Origin: an uncultured Prevotellaceae bacterium | GTDB taxonomy: Bacteria; Bacteroidota; Bacteroidia; Bacteroidales; Muribaculaceae | Assembly (NCBI GenBank): GCA_900317325.1 | Contig: ONGE01000006.1 | Coordinates: 37,798-101,797 of the forward strand | Direction: 5' to 3' | DNA length: 64,000 nucleotides | Shown here: one piece after another, positions 8,595-18,095 of the stretch | How the letters are laid out: each line of letters begins with the position of its first letter | How positions within the stretch are numbered: the stretch's first letter is position 1 | Position numbers and translations under genes: made by a program | The notes under the pieces: generated by a model | What the model saw: only the letters and a program-made list of their open reading frames with translations | Database searches by the model: none | What the model was told of the DNA's origin: nothing

Positions 8595-9953
8595 ATGCGC
8601 AAGCAAGACAACTATACGTTCCTGACCCAGGCTCCCGTTCGCCGCGTGATTCCCGCGATGGCGGTTCCTACTGTTGTCAGTATGCTTGTGACCAGTATCT
8701 ACAACCTGGTTGACACCTATTTTGTGGGCCTGATCAACACTCAGGCAACTGCAGCAGTGGGTGTTGTATTCCCCGTGATGGCTATCATCCAGTCCATCGG
8801 TTTCATGTTCGGTCAGGGATCCGGTACCTACATGTCACGCCACCTGGGAGCCCGCAGGCTTGACGAGGCCCGCCAAATGGCGGCGACCTCGTTTGTGGGC
8901 AGCATCATCTGTGGCGTGCTCATCACCATCTTGGGACTGGTATTTCTCAAGCCCCTGTCCATTGCATTGGGCTCCACACCCACCATCCTACCCTACACCA
9001 TGCAGTTCATGGGCGTGATCTTGTTGGGCGCCCCGCTGATGACCGCCTCGATGGTGATCAATAACCAGATGCGCTTCCAGGGTAATGCCACCCAAGCGAT
9101 GTATGGCATGATATCGGGTGCCGTGCTCAATGTGGTGCTCGTGCCGCTGTTCATGTTCACCTTCGGGTTGGGCATCCTGGGCACGGCCATCGGCACGGTG
9201 TTGAGCCAGTTCTTCGGTTTCATCGTCTTGTGGATGATGTCGCGTCGTGGCGAGAACATCCCCATCCAGTTGTCGCAGTCCTCGCGGAAGTGGCATTTCC
9301 AACTGGAAATCCTCAAGGGCGGCACGCCGTCGCTCACGCGTCAAGCCCTGGCCAGCATCGCCACGCTGATGCTGAATGTTGCCGCAGGAGTCTATGGTGA
9401 CGCGGCGATTGCTGGCATGTCGATTGTCTCGAGGCTGGCGTTCATCATCTTTGCCATCATCATCGGCATCGGACAGGGGTATCAACCCTTCTGCGGCTTC
9501 AATTACGGTGCAGGGCTGTACAAGCGCCTGCTCAAGGGTTTCTACTTCACCATCCTGCTCGACCTTGCAGTGCTTGCGGTGATGTGCGGACCCTCGTTCG
9601 TGTTTGCCGAGGAACTGGTGGACCTCTTGCGCGACGACCCCGAGGTCGTTGCCGTGGGTGCCGTGGCGCTGCGCTGGCAGCTCGTTGCATTGCCCATGGC
9701 GGCTGTGGTCACCGTATGCAACATGACGTTGCAGACCAGCGGCCAGAGCGTATCGGCCAACATCCTTGCCGCAGCCCGCAACGGCATCTTCTTCATCCCC
9801 TTGATCCTGATTCTGCCCCGCATCCTGGGGCTGAAGGGCGTTGAAATCTGCCAAGCAGTGTGCGACATTCTGGCATTCATACTCGCCATTCCACTGACTA
9901 TCAACTTCTTTCGTTTCACGCTCCGCAAAAAACCATCCACTTCTTTGTCTTGA
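8595..9953 (+). CDS. MATE family efflux transporter
   Basis: This 452-residue inner-membrane protein has about twelve hydrophobic segments in two similar halves, as expected for a MATE (multidrug and toxin extrusion) antiporter driven by Na+ or H+. The first half carries the conserved stretch AVPTVVSMLVTSIYNLVDTYFVG. The substrate is unknown. I chose ATG 8595 because a -7 box lies at 8559-8566, inside the longer reading frame. The 3' end overlaps the -33 region of the next gene. Confidence 0.9.
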   Translation: MRKQDNYTFLTQAPVRRVIPAMAVPTVVSMLVTSIYNLVDTYFVGLINTQATAAVGVVFPVMAIIQSIGFMFGQGSGTYMSRHLGARRLDEARQMAATSFVGSIICGVLITILGLVFLKPLSIALGSTPTILPYTMQFMGVILLGAPLMTASMVINNQMRFQGNATQAMYGMISGAVLNVVLVPLFMFTFGLGILGTAIGTVLSQFFGFIVLWMMSRRGENIPIQLSQSSRKWHFQLEILKGGTPSLTRQALASIATLMLNVAAGVYGDAAIAGMSIVSRLAFIIFAIIIGIGQGYQPFCGFNYGAGLYKRLLKGFYFTILLDLAVLAVMCGPSFVFAEELVDLLRDDPEVVAVGAVALRWQLVALPMAAVVTVCNMTLQTSGQSVSANILAAARNGIFFIPLILILPRILGLKGVEICQAVCDILAFILAIPLTINFFRFTLRKKPSTSLS

Positions 9954-9976
9954 ATGATGAATTGTTTGTATCTTTG
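9944..9976 (+). promoter_or_regulatory. Promoter of the superoxide dismutase gene
   Basis: TTTG (9944-9947) and TATCTTTG (9969-9976) are 21 bp apart. The -33 box lies within the last codons of the MATE gene. Confidence 0.7.
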
Positions 9977-10018
9977 TGAAAACAAATTGTTACAAACATC
10001 ATCATTACCTATTCCATC

Positions 10019-10630
10019 ATGACAAAGCAAACTTTACCTATTGACGGAAAATTTGAGTTGATGGCGCTGCCCTACGCCCCCGATGCGCTGGAGCCCGTCA
10101 TCAGTGCCGAGACGCTTGGTTTTCACCACGGCAAACACCTGCTCGCCTATGTGAACAACCTGAATGCCGCGCTTCCCGGCAGCGGACTGGAGAACATGCC
10201 GCTCGAGGAGTTGCTGCTTAATGCCCAGGGCGGAATGCTTAACAACGCAGGTCAGATCATGAACCACAACCTGTATTTTGCACAGTTCACGTCGCCCAAG
10301 GCCGATAATGCGCCGACGGGACGCCTGGCGCAAGCCATCAAGGAGGAATACGGGTCATTCGAGGCCTTCAAGGAGATATTCGCCAAAGCCGGCGCCACGC
10401 TCTTCGGGTCAGGTTGGGCCTGGCTCAGTGCTGATTCTCAAGGCAACCTTCACATCACCCAAGAGCCCAATGCCGCCAATCCCCTCCAGCACGGACTGCG
10501 TCCGCTGTTGACGATGGACGTGTGGGAGCATGCCTACTATCTCGACTACCAGAACCGTCGTCCCGATCATCTGGCCGCCTTGTGGCAGATCATCGACTGG
10601 GATGTGGTTGCTGCACGCTACGAGGAATGA
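10019..10630 (+). CDS. sodB: Superoxide dismutase (Fe/Mn family)
   Basis: This 203-residue enzyme dismutates superoxide to oxygen and peroxide in the cytoplasm. Metal ligands are visible: His in FHHGKH (about 32), His in NHNLYF (about 82), and Asp and His in DVWEHAYYLDY (about 168 and 172). The length is normal for the Fe/Mn family. Bacteroidales enzymes are often cambialistic, and I cannot decide the metal. The stop overlaps the next start (ATGA), so the following secreted protein is translationally coupled. Confidence 0.93.
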   Translation: MTKQTLPIDGKFELMALPYAPDALEPVISAETLGFHHGKHLLAYVNNLNAALPGSGLENMPLEELLLNAQGGMLNNAGQIMNHNLYFAQFTSPKADNAPTGRLAQAIKEEYGSFEAFKEIFAKAGATLFGSGWAWLSADSQGNLHITQEPNAANPLQHGLRPLLTMDVWEHAYYLDYQNRRPDHLAALWQIIDWDVVAARYEE

Positions 10631-11607
10631 GACGAACACTGATTGCGTTGCTGGCCATGCTGTGCCTGACGGGTGCGGCCACTGCCGGCGACAAGGTGAA
10701 CAAGGGCTGGCAGCAGGCCATGCTGGCAGCCATTGACTCGTTTCCCGAGCATGGCGGCTACTACACCGGCGGCAAACCCAACGAACTGTTTGCCAAAACG
10801 ACGTGGCGCGGCCTGCATGATGCCTATCGGATGACATCACGCGACGAGCGGCCGCAGTTTGACCCGATGCAGGCACAACCGTCGTTCTGCTCGAGCGCTA
10901 CCTATGGCGTGCTCATCAAGGCCTTGCTCATCTGGGACACCAAGCACAAAATCAAGCACGCGGCCTGGGTGAACATGAAGCCCCGCGTGGGCATCGCCGA
11001 TGAATTCAACCCCGATGGCGTGGGACAAGACGACGGCGTGGGATTCTGGGGTCGCGCCAATGCCAACGGCCCTGGCCTGGGCGTGCTGGTGCGCGAACTG
11101 GGCGCCGGCTATAGCTTTACCGCCTACCGTGGCGCCAAGAGCGAACGCAACAAGGAAACGCCCGACGAGCGCTACCTGACCGACGGCGAGTGGTGTGCCC
11201 TCGACGTGTGGCAACGTGCCGTGCCCGGTGACCTGATGAAAATCTTCTGGAACCGCAACGAGAGCCGCGGCAGCGACAGCGGGGCCATCATCGGCTGCAA
11301 CGACGACAAGAGCGCCGATCAGGAAGCAGGTCACAGCGTCATCTTCATGGGCTGCGAGGGCGATACCGTCACCTACTGGTCATCGAACGGCCCCGGCAAG
11401 CATCCCGAGCTGATGGGCTACAGCATGGGGCGCTGTCACAAGAACGACATCCAGCGCGTCGTTTTCACCCGCATCACCCACCCCGAGCGGTTCAACAACG
11501 CACGAAAAATGGCGCCGACCGATGTCAACGCCTATTTGCGGGATCTCAACGGCGTGCGTCACAGCAGCACGGCCGAGATGCTTTTTCAATTAGGAATCAG
11601 GGATTAG
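10627..11607 (+). CDS. Secreted protein with possible Cys/His hydrolase site
   Basis: This 326-residue protein has a clear signal peptide (MRRTLIALLAMLCLTGAATA) with cleavage near residue 20. The true start is the ATG overlapping the sodB stop, not the longer frame at 10522. A Cys at the start of a likely helix (QPSFCSSATYGVLIKALL) and a His in a strand-like stretch (QEAGHSVIFMG) are arranged as in NlpC/P60- or CHAP-type cysteine amidases. This is an inference from pattern, and the family is not certain. It is probably periplasmic or surface-exposed. Coupling to sodB gives no obvious functional clue. Confidence 0.6.
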   Translation: MRRTLIALLAMLCLTGAATAGDKVNKGWQQAMLAAIDSFPEHGGYYTGGKPNELFAKTTWRGLHDAYRMTSRDERPQFDPMQAQPSFCSSATYGVLIKALLIWDTKHKIKHAAWVNMKPRVGIADEFNPDGVGQDDGVGFWGRANANGPGLGVLVRELGAGYSFTAYRGAKSERNKETPDERYLTDGEWCALDVWQRAVPGDLMKIFWNRNESRGSDSGAIIGCNDDKSADQEAGHSVIFMGCEGDTVTYWSSNGPGKHPELMGYSMGRCHKNDIQRVVFTRITHPERFNNARKMAPTDVNAYLRDLNGVRHSSTAEMLFQLGIRD

Positions 11608-11628
11608 AAATCCCCCACTCCACCTTAT

Positions 11629-12405
11629 TTAATTAATGTGGACCTTGCCGCTGCCGGCGATGTCCTCGCTGTGGTTCTCCACGTCACCGCGCACGGTGAT
11701 GTTACCCGAGCCGGCAATTTCACTGTGGACGTTCTTCACATTCACGTTATTGAGAACGATGTTGCCAGAACCGGCAATCTCGTTGTTCACCTTGGTGCAC
11801 TTCAGGCCAGCCACGTCGATGTCGCCCGAGCCGGCGATTTCGTTCCTGATGCTGGCGGCTTGAACGATGCCGAGGGTCAACTTGCCCGAGCCGGCAATCT
11901 CGTTTTTCAGATCGGCGCAGGTGAGCTGTGCCAGAGTGATTAAACCCGATCCAGCCACTTCAAGACCGAGATTCTCGAGGGTCAATGTCTCGGGGGCAGT
12001 AATCGTACCTGACCCAGCAACCGCCAATCCCTTGATGGACGGAGCAGTGACAAAAACCTGCAGTCCCTTGAAATCGTTTCCTGACCACTTGTTCTCGCGG
12101 CGGTCAATGTACAGGCCATCGTCCTTGACATAGATGGTCATCTTCTCAAGTTGCTCGACTGTACCCTTAACGAGCACCGTAAAGGCATCGCCCTGCTCAT
12201 AGAAAACATTGAACGGTCCAGCCACATTCACATTGTCGAACACGTTCATCGAAGTGAGCTGTCCCACTTGATGCACCTGGGTGGGCGTGTCATTGCCTCC
12301 ATTCTTTCCCAAGGAGAAGTCCTTGCCACCAACTTTCACATGCATACATGACGTCATCGTCATTACAACCAGAGCCATGAGGCTGATCATGAAATACTTC
12401 TTCAT
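11629..12405 (-). CDS. GIN domain (DUF2807) lipoprotein
   Basis: This 258-residue protein starts with a lipoprotein signal (hydrophobic core, then TSC with lipid-modified Cys at about residue 20). The rest is a GIN/DUF2807 domain predicted to form a right-handed beta-helix. The motif AGSG recurs eight times at 20-25 residue intervals, mostly as EIAGSG. Members are common surface or periplasmic proteins of Bacteroidetes with unknown function. The gene is convergent with the secreted protein to the left. Confidence 0.88.
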   Translation of the reverse strand: MKKYFMISLMALVVMTMTSCMHVKVGGKDFSLGKNGGNDTPTQVHQVGQLTSMNVFDNVNVAGPFNVFYEQGDAFTVLVKGTVEQLEKMTIYVKDDGLYIDRRENKWSGNDFKGLQVFVTAPSIKGLAVAGSGTITAPETLTLENLGLEVAGSGLITLAQLTCADLKNEIAGSGKLTLGIVQAASIRNEIAGSGDIDVAGLKCTKVNNEIAGSGNIVLNNVNVKNVHSEIAGSGNITVRGDVENHSEDIAGSGKVHIN

Positions 12406-12542
12406 ATCGGTTTTCTTTTTTTAGTGTTGTTTTGTTGTTTGTCTATACTATAGACGCACGAAAGGGCCAAAAAGTTTCAAAAAAAAGAAGAAAAAATAAG
12501 AAGAACCGATAACAGGTTGATTTACAGTAATCTACAGTCCAT

Positions 12543-12588
12543 AAAAAACCACGCCCCGTGGTCACACAATGACCTAAGGGCGCGGTTG
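12543..12588 (-). terminator. Terminator after mscL
   Basis: On the minus strand ACCGCGCCC pairs with GGGCGTGGT (one wobble), enclosing a smaller GGTCA/TGACC hairpin, and TTTTTT follows. Confidence 0.75.
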
Positions 12589-12634
12589 TAGCGGGTTGAT
12601 TGCGACAGCGCAAGGCTGCAGCAAGATGAAGGGC

Positions 12635-13045
12635 TTACTTCTTCTCCTTGAGCAGGTCGCGGATGTCGGTAAGGAGCTCTTCCTGGGTGGGACCAGCGGG
12701 AGCCTCGGGCTCTTCCTTCTTGGGCATGAGCTTGTTCATAGCCTTAATCATCAAGAAGATACAGATTGCGATGATCAGGAAGTCGATGATGTTCTGAACG
12801 AACATACCATACTTGAGCGTAGCACCAGCAATGGGCTCACCACCATCAACAGCGGGAATCATCATCTCATACTTGAGGTTAGTGAGGTCAATACCGCCCG
12901 TGAGCATACCGATAACCGGCATCAACACGTCATCAACGAGAGAGCTTACAATCTTGCCAAAGGCACCGCCCATGATAACACCGACAGCCATGTCCATCAC
13001 GTTGCCCCTCATGGCAAACTCTTTAAATTCTTTGATAAAACCCAT
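12635..13045 (-). CDS. mscL: Large-conductance mechanosensitive channel MscL
   Basis: A 136-residue pore protein that opens under membrane tension to release solutes in osmotic downshock. The N terminus has the family signature [27 protein letters not shown], including the pore-lining TM1. TM2 is about residues 77-100, and the C-terminal helix is Lys/Glu-rich. Length is typical. It forms a single transcription unit with its own terminator. Confidence 0.96.
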   Translation of the reverse strand: MGFIKEFKEFAMRGNVMDMAVGVIMGGAFGKIVSSLVDDVLMPVIGMLTGGIDLTNLKYEMMIPAVDGGEPIAGATLKYGMFVQNIIDFLIIAICIFLMIKAMNKLMPKKEEPEAPAGPTQEELLTDIRDLLKEKK

Positions 13046-13176
13046 AATTTGAATAAATTTTAAAAATTAATATTTTAAGAAGAAATTCTGAATTATCGTA
13101 TCTATTAAACAATCTTAATTAGGGCGGAAAAGTAGCATTTTGACAGACAAAATCAACTTGTTTTCAAAAAAATAGT

Positions 13177-13202
13177 TAACTTTGCAGTCGCTAAGGCGAC
13201 TG
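13177..13202 (+). promoter_or_regulatory. gap promoter with leader hairpin
   Basis: TAACTTTG (13177-13184) is followed at once by a perfect 7-bp hairpin, CAGTCGC-TAAG-GCGACTG (13185-13202). The leader to the gap ATG is about 100 nt. The hairpin would sit at the very 5' end of the message and may stabilise it. Confidence 0.55.
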
Positions 13203-13275
13203 TTCCGGCAGAAACCTTGTCGCAAAGATAGTAAAAAATTAAATCAATAGTTATATAACTACATTATTTATTTAA

Positions 13276-14331
<1,056 letters not shown>

Positions 14332-14357
14332 TCGCCCCCGTTGAGATTAAAACCTCT

Positions 14358-14399
14358 AATCCCTGCAATGCCCTGACGGCGTTGCAGGGATTTTTTTTA
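14358..14399 (+). terminator. gap terminator
   Basis: A stem AATCCCTGCAA (14358-14368) pairs with TTGCAGGGATT (14382-14392), followed by a run of eight T residues. Confidence 0.9.
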
Positions 14400-14410
14400 T
14401 TGCCCTTGGG

Positions 14411-14575
14411 GATGACGACGGGAATAACGGAGAGAACGGAGAGAACGGAGAAAACGGAAATAACTGAAATAACGGAAATAACGGGGAAAACGGAGAGAAC
14501 GGAGAAAACGGAAATAACGGAGAGAACGGAAATGACGGAGATGACGGAAATAACGGGGAGAATGGGGAGCGGGGG
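14411..14575. repeat. Degenerate 9-bp tandem repeat
   Basis: About 17 units of a 9-bp motif alternate between GGAGAGAAC, GGAAATAAC and GGAAATGAC forms. The pattern is strongly purine-rich on the plus strand. It lies between the gap terminator and the rubredoxin promoter. A frame through it would only give Thr-Glu-x triplets, so it is almost certainly non-coding. Confidence 0.75.
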
Positions 14576-14660
14576 ATGAGAAAATGGATGGGATGAGAGG
14601 GATGGATGGCAAGTGGGATTGGAGGGCGAGAAGGAAAATATGATAAAAAACAATAAAAAA

Positions 14661-14693
14661 TTTGGAATGTTGGACTTACATGGCTTAACTTTG
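14661..14693 (+). promoter_or_regulatory. Promoter of the rubredoxin/rubrerythrin pair
   Basis: TTTG (14661-14664) and TAACTTTG (14686-14693) are 21 bp apart, a strong Bacteroidales promoter, 46 bp before the rubredoxin ATG. Confidence 0.75.
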
Positions 14694-14739
14694 TAACCAA
14701 GAAATCTTTTTTATTAACCATCTAAAACAATTTGCGATA

Positions 14740-14853
14740 ATGAAGAAATGGAAATGCGTTGTGTGTGGTTACATCCATGAGGGTGACACACCTCCCGAAG
14801 AATGCCCGCTGTGCGGCGTTGGTCCCGAGGACTTTGAGGAAGTGACCGAGTAA
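14740..14853 (+). CDS. Minimal rubredoxin-like protein, 37 residues
   Basis: This short gene encodes a single Fe(Cys)4 rubredoxin-type knuckle pair: Cys6-x2-Cys9 and Cys22-x2-Cys25, with [13 protein letters not shown] typical of rubrerythrin-associated rubredoxins. It is nearly identical in arrangement to the N-terminal domain of the protein encoded next ([13 protein letters not shown]). It probably passes electrons in peroxide reduction, perhaps directly to its neighbour. It is shorter than classical rubredoxin (about 52 residues), so it may depend on a partner for stability. Confidence 0.8.
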   Translation: MKKWKCVVCGYIHEGDTPPEECPLCGVGPEDFEEVTE

Positions 14854-14957
14854 TCGTCACGGAGTTCACCAGGTTCACACCTGCGATGAATTTTATCAAC
14901 TATTAATAATAACTACCTGTTTAACTTACTAAAAGAAAAGAATCTAACAAGACTATT

Positions 14958-15509
14958 ATGGCTAAGAAATGGATCTGCACCGTGTGCGGTTATGTACACG
15001 AGGGTGACACGCCCCCCGAGAAATGTCCGCAGTGTAAACAACCCGCCGAGAAGTTCAAGGAACTGAAGGAGGACGAGGAAGTAACCTATGCCGCCGAGCA
15101 CGTTCTCGGTGTTGCCAAGGGTGTTGACCCCGAAATCCTCGCTGGACTGAAGGCACACTTCGAGGGCGAATGCTCGGAGGTGGGCATGTATCTGGCTATG
15201 TCTCGCCAGGCCGACCGCGAGGGCTATCCCGAGGTTGCTGAGGCCTTCAAGCGCTATGCCTTTGAGGAGGCTGAGCACGCCGCCAAGTTCGCCGAGCTGC
15301 TGGGCGAGGTGGTTTGGGACACCAAGACCAACCTGGAAAAACGCATGGCAGCCGAGGCTGGCGCCTGTGAGGACAAATTCCGCATCGCTAAGCTTGCCAA
15401 GGCCCAGAACCTGGATGCCATCCACGACACCGTTCACGAGATGGCTCGCGACGAGGCACGTCACGGCCAGGGCTTCACCGGCCTGTACAACCGCTTCTTC
15501 AAGAAGTAA
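14958..15509 (+). CDS. Reverse-type rubrerythrin (NADH peroxidase component)
   Basis: A 183-residue protein that reduces hydrogen peroxide to water. The rubredoxin domain comes first (Cys7, Cys10, Cys23, Cys26) and the ferritin-like di-iron domain second, which is the reversed order (revRbr). Di-iron ligands are in [21 protein letters not shown] and [10 protein letters not shown]. It protects anaerobes from oxidative stress. It lies 104 nt after the minimal rubredoxin, in the same orientation and probably under the same promoter. Confidence 0.92.
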   Translation: MAKKWICTVCGYVHEGDTPPEKCPQCKQPAEKFKELKEDEEVTYAAEHVLGVAKGVDPEILAGLKAHFEGECSEVGMYLAMSRQADREGYPEVAEAFKRYAFEEAEHAAKFAELLGEVVWDTKTNLEKRMAAEAGACEDKFRIAKLAKAQNLDAIHDTVHEMARDEARHGQGFTGLYNRFFKK

Positions 15510-15516
15510 GCTTATT

Positions 15517-15545
15517 CAAGTTCCTGAGTTTTTCTCAGGAACTTG
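15517..15545 (+). terminator. Stem-loop after rubrerythrin
   Basis: A perfect 12-bp stem (15517-15528 with 15534-15545) closes a TTTTT loop. The downstream T-run is weak. A second hairpin (15646-15656 with 15669-15679) lies just before the att site and is followed by ATTTAT. Confidence 0.7.
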
Positions 15546-15686
15546 CAGTTTAAAGGTTAGGGTTTAGAGGTTAGAGGAAATGTATCCTCGTCACCACTAA
15601 ACCCTAATCTCATGCTATCACTCTATCCCCTCTCCCCTCTAAACCAGCAACGCCTGGGCCAAACGGCTCAGGCGTTGCTATTTATC

Positions 15687-15701
15687 GTACTCCCGCTGGG
15701 A
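15687..15701 (+). other. attL-like core of the tRNA-Arg element
   Basis: The 15-bp sequence GTACTCCCGCTGGGA is an exact direct copy of the 3' end of the tRNA-Arg gene (20206-20220). The two copies bound the integrase-carrying segment, as left by site-specific integration into a tRNA 3' end. Confidence 0.8.
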
Positions 15702-15814
15702 GTACCCATTATTTAACCCCATTTTCTTTAATTCATTTCGTCTAACTTGATATTCAGTCTATTACAATAGCTAAAAGAGTTAAATAAATTAAACGAGATT
15801 AAAATAAGTATCGT

Positions 15815-15840
15815 TTTTGTGCAACTTTTGTGCAACTTTT
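15815..15840 (+). repeat. Left arm-type repeats
   Basis: TTTTGTGCAAC occurs twice in tandem (15815-15825, 15826-15836) and TTTT follows. A near-identical pair with T for C lies at the other end of the element (about 20117-20138), in the same orientation. They overlap the integrase promoter region. Confidence 0.6.
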
Positions 15841-15843
15841 CAG

Positions 15844-15851
15844 TATCTTTG
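15844..15851 (+). promoter_or_regulatory. -7 box for the integrase gene
   Basis: TATCTTTG lies 21 bp before ATG 15873. The tandem arm-type repeats sit directly upstream, so integrase binding there could repress its own promoter. Confidence 0.55.
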
Positions 15852-15872
15852 CAGCACAAAAGTAAATCAATT

Positions 15873-17156
15873 ATGGCAACTACTAAATTTATAATCGGCA
15901 AGAGAGGGGGCGATCGTCCCGAAGTTACTATCAAGTTGACAATGAATAGCAGCTTAAGAGTGCAAACCAAAGTGCCCGGCGTGCTCGTTTATCGTCAATA
16001 TTGGAGTGAGGCCAAACAATGCAACGATACCACCCGCAAATTTATCAAGCCCTGGGAGGTTGAAGAAATGGCCGAAGTAAATAAGACCCTGGCCACCCTT
16101 GCCGCCGAGGTTTTAAGCAGGGCCACCGCCACCCCCGAAGAGGATATTAACAAAGAGTGGCTTGCCGCCGAGGTGGATAACATTTTGCACCCGGATAAGT
16201 ACGCGCCAAAGGTGGAGCGGCCAAAGACACTAAAAGAAGCGATCGAGGCTTTTATCGAAGCAGCCCCCAATAAGGTAGTGAAGCGCAAAGGCCACCCCAA
16301 CGGGGTACACATCGCGCCGCGCACAATCTTTCAATATAGGCAACTTCAAAACCAGGTACTCGCGTACCTCAAAGCCTACAACCGCGACGATATGGAGGTA
16401 ATAGAACTTGACGAAGTTTTCTATAACTCATTTGTCAATTTCCTGGAAAAGCAGGGCTACAAGGTTAACACTATCGGCTACTTCATTAAGAGCCTAAAGG
16501 CCGTTATCAATTCCTTGCCCCTGGCCCAGCGCGCCACCTGCGAATTTGTGGCCCCGAAAAAGTGTGCAAAGCTGGCCGAAGAGGTGGATAACATCTATTT
16601 GACCGAAGCCCAGCTTGAAGCCATCGCCGCCCAGCCCATCGCCGCGCACTACCTCGACCGCGTGCGCGACCAATTTATTTTGTTGTCCTGGACGGGGTGC
16701 AGATATAGCGACCTCGACAAGCTGAACAAAAAGCACATTACCACCATGAACGGGCGCGAATATTTCAAGATCGTGCAACAAAAGACCGGGGCAAAGGTTA
16801 CTATTCCCGTTTTGGCTCCCGTGCGCGCGATACTTGAAAAGTACGGCTACAACTTGCCGCGCCCCATCGCCAACCAAAAATTTAATGAATACGTCAAAGA
16901 GGTTGCAAAGCTGGCCGGGCTCAAAGAGTGGCAACGCGTCACGGCTCACACCGCCCGCCGTTCCTTTGCGACCAATCTATATAAGCGCGATTTCCCAACC
17001 CTCATGATTATGAGGATAACGGGCCACCAAACCGAAAAGGCATTTTTAACCTATATCAAGGTAACGGAGGATGAAAACGCCGAGCGCATGATCAAGAAAT
17101 TTGAAGAGCAAGAGGCCCGCCGCCTGGCTCCAGGGACGGCAAATGTAAAACCATAA
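15873..17156 (+). CDS. int: Tyrosine-type site-specific integrase
   Basis: A 427-residue phage-integrase family recombinase. After an N-terminal arm-binding region (about 1-115) and a SAM-like core-binding domain (about 120-220), the catalytic domain shows Arg277 (SWTGCRYSDL), His359-x-x-Arg362 (HTARRSF), His385 (ITGHQ) and nucleophile Tyr394 (FLTYI). It lies about 170 bp from the att core and should move the element between tRNA-Arg and a circle. I chose ATG 15873 because the -7 box lies inside the longer frame that begins at 15819. Confidence 0.93.
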   Translation: MATTKFIIGKRGGDRPEVTIKLTMNSSLRVQTKVPGVLVYRQYWSEAKQCNDTTRKFIKPWEVEEMAEVNKTLATLAAEVLSRATATPEEDINKEWLAAEVDNILHPDKYAPKVERPKTLKEAIEAFIEAAPNKVVKRKGHPNGVHIAPRTIFQYRQLQNQVLAYLKAYNRDDMEVIELDEVFYNSFVNFLEKQGYKVNTIGYFIKSLKAVINSLPLAQRATCEFVAPKKCAKLAEEVDNIYLTEAQLEAIAAQPIAAHYLDRVRDQFILLSWTGCRYSDLDKLNKKHITTMNGREYFKIVQQKTGAKVTIPVLAPVRAILEKYGYNLPRPIANQKFNEYVKEVAKLAGLKEWQRVTAHTARRSFATNLYKRDFPTLMIMRITGHQTEKAFLTYIKVTEDENAERMIKKFEEQEARRLAPGTANVKP

Positions 17157-17166
17157 ACAATCAAGC

Positions 17167-17361
17167 ATGATGAACGAACCGACAAACCAAAACGATGAAT
17201 TGTGCCGCATTTCCGCAAAGCTGGCAGTAATTGAGCAAAAGTGCGACCTAATATTGGCGCAATTGTCAAGCCTCAAAACAAATGAGAGATTAGACGAACT
17301 GATCAACCGCCTACAAAGCAGTGCCAGGTCAATGCGTGAAGGCAACGCCGTCGAAGAGTAA
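17167..17361 (+). CDS. Small coiled-coil-like protein of the element
   Basis: This 64-residue protein follows the integrase by 10 nt and precedes a terminator, so it is cotranscribed with int. It is hydrophilic and mostly helical, with a heptad-like run (CRISAKLAVIEQKCDLILA). I recognise no family. A role in controlling integrase or recombination direction is possible from position only. Translation may start at either of two adjacent Met codons. Confidence 0.55.
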   Translation: MMNEPTNQNDELCRISAKLAVIEQKCDLILAQLSSLKTNERLDELINRLQSSARSMREGNAVEE

Positions 17362-17378
17362 ACACCCCAAGATTAATG

Positions 17379-17410
17379 ACAAACTACCATTTTCGGTAGT
17401 TTGTTGTTTT
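17379..17410 (+). terminator. Terminator of the integrase operon
   Basis: ACAAACTACC (17379-17388) pairs with GGTAGTTTGT (17395-17404), followed by TGTTTT. The rest of the 17362-17682 gap contains a possible -7 box, TATTTTTG, at 17601-17608. Confidence 0.8.
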
Positions 17411-17682
17411 ATGGCCTATTATTCAACGATTTGCGTTTGATAATTTGATTATATGGTTATTTGCGTTAAATGAGATTTCAAAAAGATAGCACAAGCAGTA
17501 TTGCCACCCACTAAATTTGCACCACTATTGCGATATAGGTAGGGACGGCAAGTGTGCCGCGGGACTACTTGCTAAGTGGTCAGTGATGATGTGACTATTT
17601 TATTTTTGCTCAAAGTCGTATCGTTATAGTCGATTTCGGTGGGCCCTTATGAGCAAAATTGAAGCCGCGCCGCTCTATCATT

Positions 17683-17988
17683 ATGGCTACAATAGCTAAT
17701 CTTTTGCGCGATAAGCGCGCTAATGTGAACGTAACTTTATCGCTGGCTGATCTGCGAGAGTTTGTAACCGACCTTTTGGAGAATGGTATCGCCGCGACTC
17801 CAGCCCCGGCACCCGTCGAGGTGGAGCGATCCAGGGACTTAATGACCCGCGACGAAGTATGCGAGTACCTGGGAGTGACAAAGCCCACCTTGCACCGCTG
17901 GAACAAGCAAGGTTTCCTTACTTGTGTAAAAGTGGGTAGCAAGGTACGCTACCGCCGTGAGGATATAGAGGCATTTGCCGCAAAGTAA
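17683..17988 (+). CDS. Excisionase-family helix-turn-helix protein
   Basis: A 101-residue DNA-binding protein. The C-terminal half is a MerR-like winged helix of the excisionase type, with LMTRDEVCEYLGVTKPTLHRW as the helix-turn-helix and VGSKVRYRREDIEAF as the wing. Proteins of this type in Bacteroidales elements direct excision or regulate element genes. I chose ATG 17683 over an upstream in-frame Met at 17659, because MATIANLLRD is a better start and lies nearer the -7 box spacing. It is transcribed apart from the integrase, after the terminator. Confidence 0.8.
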   Translation: MATIANLLRDKRANVNVTLSLADLREFVTDLLENGIAATPAPAPVEVERSRDLMTRDEVCEYLGVTKPTLHRWNKQGFLTCVKVGSKVRYRREDIEAFAAK

Positions 17989-18095
17989 AGAGCAACGCTC
18001 ACGCGCTGCCCCCTTAAAAGTTTCCATCATTTGGCTGTGCAAAGATACGACATCTTTGCGATATTGGGAGCAGCCGGGGCCATTATTTCCAAACA

